Assembly (NCBI RefSeq): GCF_963676485.1
Contig: NZ_OY781114.1
Span: 2,265,001-2,329,000, forward strand
From: an uncultured Cohaesibacter sp.
Lineage (GTDB): Bacteria; Pseudomonadota; Alphaproteobacteria; Rhizobiales; Cohaesibacteraceae
Reading direction: 5' to 3'
Length of the DNA: 64,000 nucleotides
A program made the translations under genes and the position numbers. The notes below the pieces were generated by a model. That model did no database searches and was not told the DNA's origin. It worked only from the letters and a program-made list of their open reading frames with translations. Positions 1 to 9,306 of the stretch are shown one piece after another (within the stretch, counting starts at the first letter, position 1; each line of letters begins with the position of its first letter).

Positions 1-2286
<2,286 letters not shown>

Positions 2287-2412
2287 TTACTCTCATTTGT
2301 CTATATTCATTCAAGACGTTCTTTGCCAAAGGCAAAAACGTCAACTAGCGTTAGGTGTATTGTTCGTAGAACAATCACCGACAGCTCAAACCAGCTTCTC
2401 TGTTTGTTATTC
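2287..2412 (+). other. 23S-5S spacer, no gene
   Basis: This is the internal transcribed spacer between the 23S and 5S genes. I see no tRNA cloverleaf in it. Confidence 0.7.
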
Positions 2413-2534
2413 GCCGGCCCGGTGGTTATGGCGAGGACACCAAACCCGATCCCATCCCGAACTCGGCCGTTAATATCCTCTGCGCCAATGGTACTCCGTC
2501 TTAAGACGTGGGAGAGTAGGTCGCTGCCGGGCCT
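2413..2534 (+). rRNA. rrf: 5S ribosomal RNA
   Basis: The segment begins with gccggcccggtggttatggcg and ends with gtcgctgccgggcctgc. These ends pair to form the terminal stem of 5S rRNA. The internal core, caaacccgatcccatcccga and ggtactccgtcttaagacg, is the typical conserved 5S sequence. Its length of about 120 nt is normal. It follows 23S after about 126 bp and is followed by a terminator. The exact ends are good to a few bases. Confidence 0.95.
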
Positions 2535-2556
2535 GCTAATAACAAACTTACTACTT

Positions 2557-2595
2557 AAAAACCCCTCGTGCCTTCTCGGCACGGGGGGTTTTTGT
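2557..2595 (+). terminator. Rho-independent terminator of the rRNA operon
   Basis: A long GC-rich hairpin (aaaacccctcgtgcc, loop ttctc, ggcacggggggtttt) is followed by a T-rich tract. It lies about 20 bp after 5S and should end the rRNA operon transcript, so the genes downstream need their own promoter. Confidence 0.93.
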
Positions 2596-2675
2596 TTGCC
2601 AAATATACGGAAATACAGGAATAAAGGGACGGGGAAGCTTCTGGTTTTGTGGTGCCCCAATTGTGAGGTCGTTGA

Positions 2676-3599
2676 ATGCTTCCTTCTTTATCATCAGAAA
2701 TGGCCTTTGAGCGATATGAAGCCGTCCGGCATCGTTTTCCAGAGCTTTCATCTTCTCAAAGCACTGAGCGCGTCATCGGTTCTATCAAGAATATCTCAGA
2801 AATTCAGGATCGGTTTGATGCCTTCGTGTTTGATGCCTTTGGTGTTTTAAATATTGGTGAAACGCCAATAGAGGGGGCGTGCCTGCGGATTGATGCGTTA
2901 AGGGTAGCAGGCAAACGTGTGTTTGTGCTTACCAATGCGGCCTCTTATTGCTTTGAACAGGTTGTTGCCAAGTTCCATCGTCTGGGCTTTGACTTTAGAG
3001 ACGACGAGTTGGTCTCATCGAGAGCTGTATGTGAAAAGCTTCTTCCCCTTTCAGAAAGTGGCTTTGTTTGGGGTGTTGCTGCGCCTTCTTCTTTTCAGAC
3101 GAAAGAACTTTCCGTTTCAGCCAAGCTTCTGTTGGATGATCTGCGACAATATGATGACGTTGACGGCTTTCTAATCCTTTCCAGCGAAAGCTGGACGTTG
3201 GAGCGGCAGGCCTTGTTGATTGAAAGTCTATCGAAGAATAATAGGCCGGTGATTGTAGCCAATCCTGACATCGTGGCGCCGCGTGAACAGGACATGTCAG
3301 TAGAGCCCGGCTTTTATGCGCATGATCTTATGGATCAGTTACCAAATTTGTCTGTGACCTTTCATGGCAAGCCTTTCGGGTCGGTTTATGATGAGATTGA
3401 AAAACGATTGGGGGCTTCAATTCCACCCCATCGTATTGCCATGATGGGGGATAGCCTGCACACAGATATTTGGGGGGCACGCGTGCGTGGCTGGGGATCG
3501 GTATTGGTAACCGAACATGGGTTTTTGAGGGGCCAAGATCCCATGAGTGCCATCAGGAAAAGCGGGATTTATCCGGATTTCATGACACCTTCCATCTGA
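2676..3599 (+). CDS. HAD-superfamily subfamily IIA hydrolase (NagD/TIGR01459-like)
   Basis: A 307-residue cytoplasmic HAD hydrolase, probably a sugar-phosphate or nucleotide phosphatase of unknown substrate. Motif I is FVFDAFGVLNIGE, with the putative nucleophile Asp at about residue 53. The usual second Asp of DxD is replaced by Phe (DAF), comparable to the DxW motif of the NagD-like 'hypothetical 4' subfamily. Motif IV is seen near the C terminus as MMGDSLHTDIWGAR. Length fits the family. The ATG at 2676 has GAGG about 8 bases upstream. The gene lies alone between the rRNA terminator and the large MoxR/VWA operon, and its stop is about 200 bp before the most likely start of the next gene. 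Family assignment is firm, substrate unknown. Confidence 0.88.
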   Translation: MLPSLSSEMAFERYEAVRHRFPELSSSQSTERVIGSIKNISEIQDRFDAFVFDAFGVLNIGETPIEGACLRIDALRVAGKRVFVLTNAASYCFEQVVAKFHRLGFDFRDDELVSSRAVCEKLLPLSESGFVWGVAAPSSFQTKELSVSAKLLLDDLRQYDDVDGFLILSSESWTLERQALLIESLSKNNRPVIVANPDIVAPREQDMSVEPGFYAHDLMDQLPNLSVTFHGKPFGSVYDEIEKRLGASIPPHRIAMMGDSLHTDIWGARVRGWGSVLVTEHGFLRGQDPMSAIRKSGIYPDFMTPSI

Positions 3600-3802
3600 A
3601 CGCACCGATCGGCCTATTGAGCCTATTTGGGCTCGCGAAAATTCACTCTATTGGCTCACATTATCGGGCTTTGTTTGGTCTTGTCGATTTGCTACCGTCT
3701 GAAGTCCGGCAATCTGATTTGCCGTATGCGTTAAATGAGCAGTTTCCTGAAGAGTGTTTTTTAGGAATTGCGGGATCGCTTCAGGCAAGGGTAGACACTG
3801 CA
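3600..3802 (+). other. Gap or N-terminal extension upstream of the MoxR/VWA operon
   Basis: This stretch stays open in the frame of the next gene, and its translation looks protein-like. It has no ATG in that frame, only TTG codons (for example 3617 and 3671) without a clear ribosome binding site. It either holds the operon promoter and leader or encodes an N-terminal extension of the following membrane protein. I cannot decide between these from sequence alone. Confidence 0.4.
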
Positions 3803-5455
3803 ATGTCAGGTCATTATGACAGTCAGCTTTCAGATGGTCTTCCTCGTGTGGGATTAATGGCGGAGGAGGTGCGTTTCACACATCGGCTTTCGCTTATCAG
3901 GCAAAATATGGCCAGCTTTGGACGTCCCGTAATTGCGGGAACCATCGCTTCATGCCTGTTTCTGGCGGGGGCTGCTTTATCGCCTTTTGCGTATCTGTGG
4001 CTGTTGGCTGTTGCAGTTGGAATGCTGGTCGCAGGTAGCCTTCTCTTTCTCTTCTCTCTTGCAAAAAGACGCAAAGCCGCAAGACTGTATCGGACTGGTG
4101 CGTTTCAAAGAGTTGCCGCTGTTTACACTATTGCCGTCTCCCAAAAGTATTTTCTGGTCGCGCAAGCCATTCTCTGGGGGGGATTTGCCTTTCTGGGCGG
4201 CTCATTGCTACTTGCCGGATTGGGGGCGACGCTATTGTCCTATATTTTGGCGGGCGGTTTGATAAGCGCTGGATGCGGACATTTCATTGGTAGTCTGAGA
4301 GCGAAAAGCTCGGTCTTTGGATTGATCTGCTGCAAGACAGAATTGCTTCCGAAAGCTTCTTTGGCTTATACGGCGCGCTATGCCCTTCAGCCTGAGGTTC
4401 GGTTGGCGATGGATATGGCCGCCGACGTTGGTGAGTTGGGGTCTTTGCTGGCTATCATTGCCCAGGAAGATGCGCGGGCTGATGGCGTTGTTTTGCGCAT
4501 ACCCGATTTTGGCGAATGGCCGGGGCTTTCATTCACACGAGAATTTAAGGTGCGAATGAAGGGGAGTTTTGCGCCTCTTGCTTTTGGGGGCATTTCAGGG
4601 CTTTTGGTGGGCATTGTCATGCTCGTTTTCTTGGGGCTTCCTTCTTATACAATTATGGATACTCAGGACCTTCTTTCTTCATCCCCCTCTTTGCAGCAAA
4701 TGGGGGCCTCCCAAAACGCAAACGATAAAGCGCTACTAGGTCTTCAAGGCAAACAGGGTAATAGCCTGATTTCTGACGCCTCTGGGGTTGAGGGGCAGGC
4801 AACAGGCCGGTATCGAGTTTTGACACAAGGGCCTTCAAGCCTTTCCACTGATGCCGAAAATGCAGTCGGAGTGTCTGCTGGAGGGGCGGAGTTGGAGGGC
4901 AATGCCGATGGCCTTCCATCGTCTCAAATGGACCAACAACCGATAGACCAGAGCGGGCAGATGCCGGATCTGAATGCTGCGGATAGTAAGGCGCAAGATA
5001 GCGCTCAGGCTGGGGATAGCCCGACAGATGGAAGCACCGTTGGAGGGGGCGGTGCGCAAGCCGCGCCACAGGGGCTGTCCAATAGCCCGGTTGCTTTTCC
5101 AGACACAAGCCTTGCAAGGGATCGGATCGAAATTGAGTCGCTTGGGCAGAATAGCCGCGCTGCAGATCGCGTCCGCGATCGCACGGGCAATGCAGGCGAT
5201 GGACAAGAATATCGCAGTCGAGCAGGGAAGTCCTCACCGGGATCAAACTCTGCTGGCGCTGGTAAAGGGGCTGCGCAGAGCTCTGCGGTTGAGGAGAAGC
5301 AGCCTTTTTCAGAGCGTGGAACAAAAGCCGTAAAGGTGGAGGAAATTCACGCAGCACAGGCGAATCGTGAGACAAATGGCGTATCCCGTCCCCATATTCC
5401 GGTGCAACAGGTGCCTCACTGGATGAGATCCCTTCTCAAGCCGCAATCACAATGA
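3803..5455 (+). CDS. Unknown multi-pass membrane protein with long low-complexity tail, first gene of MoxR/VWA operon
   Basis: About 550 residues. I do not recognise a family. The N-terminal half has around five hydrophobic segments: two near residues 38-83, two more around 125-175, and one before the motif LGLPSYTIM. A hydrophilic tail of about 230 residues follows, rich in Gly, Ser, Gln, Ala and Asp, which looks disordered. The protein ends in VPHWMRSLLKPQSQ. The frame is open upstream into the HAD gene, so the start is uncertain. I chose the first in-frame ATG after the HAD stop, and TTG starts at 3617 or 3671 would add about 62 or 44 residues. The gene stops 7 bp before the MoxR start, so the two are surely cotranscribed. 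Its position before moxR suggests a membrane partner of the ATPase system. Confidence 0.7.
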   Translation: MSGHYDSQLSDGLPRVGLMAEEVRFTHRLSLIRQNMASFGRPVIAGTIASCLFLAGAALSPFAYLWLLAVAVGMLVAGSLLFLFSLAKRRKAARLYRTGAFQRVAAVYTIAVSQKYFLVAQAILWGGFAFLGGSLLLAGLGATLLSYILAGGLISAGCGHFIGSLRAKSSVFGLICCKTELLPKASLAYTARYALQPEVRLAMDMAADVGELGSLLAIIAQEDARADGVVLRIPDFGEWPGLSFTREFKVRMKGSFAPLAFGGISGLLVGIVMLVFLGLPSYTIMDTQDLLSSSPSLQQMGASQNANDKALLGLQGKQGNSLISDASGVEGQATGRYRVLTQGPSSLSTDAENAVGVSAGGAELEGNADGLPSSQMDQQPIDQSGQMPDLNAADSKAQDSAQAGDSPTDGSTVGGGGAQAAPQGLSNSPVAFPDTSLARDRIEIESLGQNSRAADRVRDRTGNAGDGQEYRSRAGKSSPGSNSAGAGKGAAQSSAVEEKQPFSERGTKAVKVEEIHAAQANRETNGVSRPHIPVQQVPHWMRSLLKPQSQ

Positions 5456-5462
5456 GGAAGTC

Positions 5463-6680
5463 ATGAGCCAATTACCAGCCGAACAAGCAGCCCATTTCAT
5501 GCTGCAGGTCAAGCGGAGCGTGCAGCGTGACATCATTGGGCAGGATGCTGTGATCGAGGGGCTGATTGCTGCGCTGTTCACTGGTGGACATGTTTTGCTG
5601 GAAAGCAATCCCGGCCTTGGCAAGACATCGCTGGCAGTCTCTTTCGCCAAGAGCCTCAAGATGAACGATGGCGCGGGATATGGGCGCATTCAGTTCACGC
5701 CAGACCTTCTGCCCTCGGATATCACCGGCACCTTCATGCCCAATATGAGTGGCTCGGGAGACCCTTTCACTTTCCAGCCGGGGCCGATATTCAGGCAGAT
5801 GCTGCTTGCCGACGAGATCAACCGTGCCACGCCCAAAACACAGGCCGCCATGCTGGAGGCTATGGCTGAGCGCAAGGTTACGGTTTTGGGAGAAACGCGC
5901 TCTCTGGTGGAAAGCAGGGTGCTTTCGCAGAATATGCAGCAGGCCAGATTTGAAACGCCTTTCATGGTGATCGGCACACAAAACCCGATTGATCAGGAAG
6001 GCACGTATGATTTGCCGGAGGCGCAGCTGGATCGCTTCCAGCTAAAGCTCCTCATGGCTCCATCCGATAGCTCAGCTCTGGTGGAGATTGTCGAGCGGGT
6101 ATCAGGTGGCCTGAGCGCCGGTGGGGGCGACGCTCCGGCCCCGCTTGATATCGATGCCTATTCCGCCGATCAGTGCGGCTGGTTGATCGACCAGACAAAA
6201 ACCTTGCTATGCGAGACCAAGATGCCGCGCAAAATAATCGAGCATGCCGTCAATCTGGTGCAGGCAACCCATGGCGCTGCAAAAGCTGCTGAGCTGGTGG
6301 ATATCCCTGCACGGTCTGCAGAGCAGATTGTACAATTTGTCGAACGCTACTGCGAATGGCCATTAGGCCCGCGCGCGGCCATTGCCCTCATTCAGGCGAG
6401 CAAGGCGAAGGCTTTTCTGCTGTCGGCGGAAAATGCCAGCACGCAAATGCAGGCCATGGCGGCAAGAGCCCTGCTGGAGATGACGCCGGGGGCTTTGCGC
6501 CATCGTGTGAAATTTAAATATAGCTGGCAACGGATGGCGATGGAGGATTTCCCCGCCTTGCGTAGCCTTAGGGATATGGAGAAAGTGCGCGATGCGCTTT
6601 TGTTGCATCTGTTTGCCCTTTGTGCGCCTCAGGCTGCCAACTATAACGAATTCTTCAAGCCCCATCTGCTGGACCAATGA
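5463..6680 (+). CDS. MoxR-family AAA+ ATPase
   Basis: A 405-residue cytoplasmic AAA+ ATPase of the MoxR family. These proteins act as chaperone-like ATPases together with VWA-domain partners. The P-loop, SNPGLGKT, is at residues 48-55, and here Ser replaces the usual first Gly. Walker B is LLADEIN at 114-120. The MoxR signature DLLPSDITGT is at 81-90, and the sensor region carries GTQNPIDQEGTYDLPEAQLDRF, typical of MoxR proper. It is longer than the usual 320-330 residues because of extra sequence in the lid region. GAGGAAG precedes the ATG. The DUF58 gene downstream overlaps by 4 bp (ATGA), the classic moxR-DUF58-VWA order. Confidence 0.95.
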   Translation: MSQLPAEQAAHFMLQVKRSVQRDIIGQDAVIEGLIAALFTGGHVLLESNPGLGKTSLAVSFAKSLKMNDGAGYGRIQFTPDLLPSDITGTFMPNMSGSGDPFTFQPGPIFRQMLLADEINRATPKTQAAMLEAMAERKVTVLGETRSLVESRVLSQNMQQARFETPFMVIGTQNPIDQEGTYDLPEAQLDRFQLKLLMAPSDSSALVEIVERVSGGLSAGGGDAPAPLDIDAYSADQCGWLIDQTKTLLCETKMPRKIIEHAVNLVQATHGAAKAAELVDIPARSAEQIVQFVERYCEWPLGPRAAIALIQASKAKAFLLSAENASTQMQAMAARALLEMTPGALRHRVKFKYSWQRMAMEDFPALRSLRDMEKVRDALLLHLFALCAPQAANYNEFFKPHLLDQ

Positions 6681-7648
6681 TCTCTTTGCGCCCCAACCCG
6701 CTTGACCCGGCCACGCTGGAAGACATTTGCGTCAAGGCACGCAAGAGCTTTGTCACGTCCGGCAGCGGTGCTTTCTTGCGGCGCAAGTTGGGGCAGTCGC
6801 TGGAGTATCGGGAGCATCGTTCTTATGTTTTCGGTGATGATGTGCGTCATATCGATTGGCGTGCTTCGCTGCGCCATGGAAGGGCGGACGAGTTTCTCGT
6901 GCGTTCGTTCGAAGCCGAGGAACAATTCCAGCTTCTCGTGATTGTGGATGGCAGCGCCACCATGCGTGCCGGTTTGGGGGAGCTAGACCGGGTGAGCAAG
7001 CTGGAAGTCGCGCTCTGGATTTGTGAGGCCTTTGGGCATGTTGCTGCCAATGGAGCCATTGGTATCGGCTTTGCTTCGCTCGGCCATGCATCGTCAGCGG
7101 ATCGAGTGAGCTTTGCGCAAGGGGGGCAGATCGGTGAAGAGTTTGCGCATTTCTCGCAAGATCTATGGGCTTCGAACGCGCCGGAAGGCAAGGATGAAGT
7201 GCGGATCGGGGGAGAGTTGTCCCGCCTCAAGCAATCATCGGTTACCATCTTCATAACAGACTTCTACCGCACCAATGGTGCGAAGGCTGCCTTTGAGGAA
7301 GCGGTGCAACTGGCTTCGCGGGGCTATCGGCAGGCGGTGGTCTGCGAGTTGAACAGTTGGCCTACGGAGCGCTCCATTCTTGCAGAAGAGATCGTTTCGC
7401 TTGGGGCTGTCGGATCTGTTGCAGGGCGCAGTGGCGCGTTTCAGGCTTCCAACCCTGACCTGGTTGCCGCCGATGATGCCATCCAGTCGCAACGGAACGG
7501 ACATTCCGAAGCGCTTCATCGCGGCGGTGTGGTGCATTTTGCATGGGATTTTCCCGATAGACCCGAGTGGGACGTTATGGTCGAGGAGTTTCGTCTGCGC
7601 TTTCATGATTTTCTTCTTGCAAGCGAATTGTTCGGGAGGGTCGGGTAA
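6677..7648 (+). CDS. DUF58 domain protein (MoxR partner)
   Basis: A 323-residue protein of the DUF58 family, a VWA-like fold regularly encoded next to moxR. The hallmark motif, YxxGDDxRxIDWxxxxR, is at residues 50-66. It is followed by strand-forming sequence ending in LLVIVDGSATM (87-96), a degenerate MIDAS-like motif. No membrane segment is evident, unlike many DUF58 proteins with two N-terminal helices, so it is probably soluble and cytoplasmic. The start overlaps the moxR stop (ATGA), and the stop overlaps the next start (TAATG), indicating translational coupling. It is probably an adaptor for the adjacent MoxR ATPase; the target is unknown. Confidence 0.92.
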   Translation: MISLRPNPLDPATLEDICVKARKSFVTSGSGAFLRRKLGQSLEYREHRSYVFGDDVRHIDWRASLRHGRADEFLVRSFEAEEQFQLLVIVDGSATMRAGLGELDRVSKLEVALWICEAFGHVAANGAIGIGFASLGHASSADRVSFAQGGQIGEEFAHFSQDLWASNAPEGKDEVRIGGELSRLKQSSVTIFITDFYRTNGAKAAFEEAVQLASRGYRQAVVCELNSWPTERSILAEEIVSLGAVGSVAGRSGAFQASNPDLVAADDAIQSQRNGHSEALHRGGVVHFAWDFPDRPEWDVMVEEFRLRFHDFLLASELFGRVG

Positions 7649-9306
7649 TGCTCCTTGGCTTTCTCGCTGTCGGGACGGTTGGGTTCTTTGTTTTGGCGCT
7701 GTTGGTCAAATATATGCGGCGCTCGAAAGTGCGGCATGTGGAGATCTCGTCGCTGCAATTTTTGCCAGATCTTTCCAGGACGCAAAAAGCGCGCGTGCGC
7801 TGGCAACCGGGTATACCCTTGCGCAGCCCTTTATTTTGGTTGCGGTTTCTTATTCTCGTTACGCTTTTCGCTATGCTGATATTGGATGGCGTGCTGATAC
7901 CGGAAAGGAATGCACCTTCCCTCGGTGTGCTTGTTGCCGTAGACCATTCTGCCAGCATGGCAGTGGGTCGCCCCAGCCGGTTGCAATTGGCCAATGAGAT
8001 GGCCGAAGAAATCACCCGGCATGTTGCCGATTTTGGGGGCTGCTTCCGTGTGGTGTCTGTACCAAATGCGACTTCCCAGAATGTGGTGAGTGATACTGGC
8101 GTTTCTCCCATTGCGATGGTGGACGCTCTGTCGGTCGCGCTTGAAGATCAAAGCTGTGGCTGGACCCATCTGGCCGTTGTGTCTGACTTGCCAAGGCCGC
8201 CGCTCTTTGCGCTTTCTGATACACGGGCGTTGCGTAAAGGGGGGTACAGCGACAGGTTGGCCGCCGATCCCTTATGGTTTCAGGTTGGCGAGCCTGAGGC
8301 CAATAGCGCTCTGACGGGCGCCGATTTCAAGGCCGCCGGACTTGGCGGGGGCGACGCGCGCCTGTCGGTTGATGTTGCCCGTTTCGGAGATGCCGCCTCT
8401 AACATATCGCTTGTTGTCACAGGACCACAGGGTGAGCGTTTTATCCCCGATGCGTCGGTTGATCTGAACAAGGGTCACAATGCGACCGCCTCTTTTGCGA
8501 TCACCGAGCCGGGCCCCTATCTTGCTGAACTGAAGGAGGCCAGTGGCTTTACGCTCGACAATCGGCTTGCGCTCTCTGTGAATTCGATTTCTGTGTTGCC
8601 GATTAGGCTGGATGAGGCCCTACGCACCGGACCCTTGGCCGACTTGGTGCGGCACATGGCGCCTGTTGTTGAGGCCGAACGGGATGATGCTGTGCGTATC
8701 GGTCTTTATTCCGACTTCGCTGTACCAAGCGGACGCGGAATCTATCTCGTTGATGGAAAGGGACAAGCGCCGGGAGGCAATGCCCTTGGATATTTCCAGA
8801 AAGACAGTCCCTTATTGGAAGCGGTGGATCTGGATCTGTTGGAAGCCCTCGCTCCGGCAGGGATTGTTTCCTTGCCCGAAGGCTTCCGAGCGGTTGCGTC
8901 CGGTGCTGACGGACGGGTCTGGATCGCTGTGCGAGGGGGGGCGCATCCGGCGGTGCTGATGCCTGAGCCTGCGGGAGGATTGGCCAATGCCGATCTTGCA
9001 GATGAGCAGCATCTGACATGGCTGGTGGCCTTTATCAATGCCTATCGCTTCGTCAATCAGGGGCGGCAGCCCTTGCTGGATGTCTCCCATGTAGATGCGG
9101 CGGGTGCAAAGCTTGAAGGGCTGGCCTTTGAAAGCGATACGTCAAAGCCTATAAGCATCAATCCTGCGCTTGAGGATATTCAGCCTGTTGCCACAGCAGG
9201 GGATGCTCAGACACCGCTATGGCCATGGCTTGCGCTTGTTGCCATTCTTCTGTTGGTGGCTGAACGCCTTGTTGCGCTAAGGCTGAAAGGCGGGAGGACG
9301 GTATGA
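7648..9306 (+). CDS. BatA-like membrane protein with VWA domain
   Basis: 552 residues. Two N-terminal hydrophobic helices (about residues 1-25 and 57-78) flank a short basic loop, as in the BatA aerotolerance N-terminal domain. A VWA domain starts at LGVLVAVDHSASM, with MIDAS motif DHSAS near 98-102. The middle is beta-rich and unassigned. A C-terminal helix (LWPWLALVAILLLVAERLVA) is followed by a basic tail. The VWA domain should lie in the periplasm between membrane anchors. The gene overlaps both neighbours by 1-4 bases. The layout resembles Bat-type VWA proteins that work with MoxR and DUF58. Confidence 0.85.
   Translation: MLLGFLAVGTVGFFVLALLVKYMRRSKVRHVEISSLQFLPDLSRTQKARVRWQPGIPLRSPLFWLRFLILVTLFAMLILDGVLIPERNAPSLGVLVAVDHSASMAVGRPSRLQLANEMAEEITRHVADFGGCFRVVSVPNATSQNVVSDTGVSPIAMVDALSVALEDQSCGWTHLAVVSDLPRPPLFALSDTRALRKGGYSDRLAADPLWFQVGEPEANSALTGADFKAAGLGGGDARLSVDVARFGDAASNISLVVTGPQGERFIPDASVDLNKGHNATASFAITEPGPYLAELKEASGFTLDNRLALSVNSISVLPIRLDEALRTGPLADLVRHMAPVVEAERDDAVRIGLYSDFAVPSGRGIYLVDGKGQAPGGNALGYFQKDSPLLEAVDLDLLEALAPAGIVSLPEGFRAVASGADGRVWIAVRGGAHPAVLMPEPAGGLANADLADEQHLTWLVAFINAYRFVNQGRQPLLDVSHVDAAGAKLEGLAFESDTSKPISINPALEDIQPVATAGDAQTPLWPWLALVAILLLVAERLVALRLKGGRTV

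Noticed and set aside
2287-2676. A possible tRNA after the 23S or 5S gene
   Set aside because: No cloverleaf or CCA-like tail is found. The 5S gene is followed directly by a terminator.
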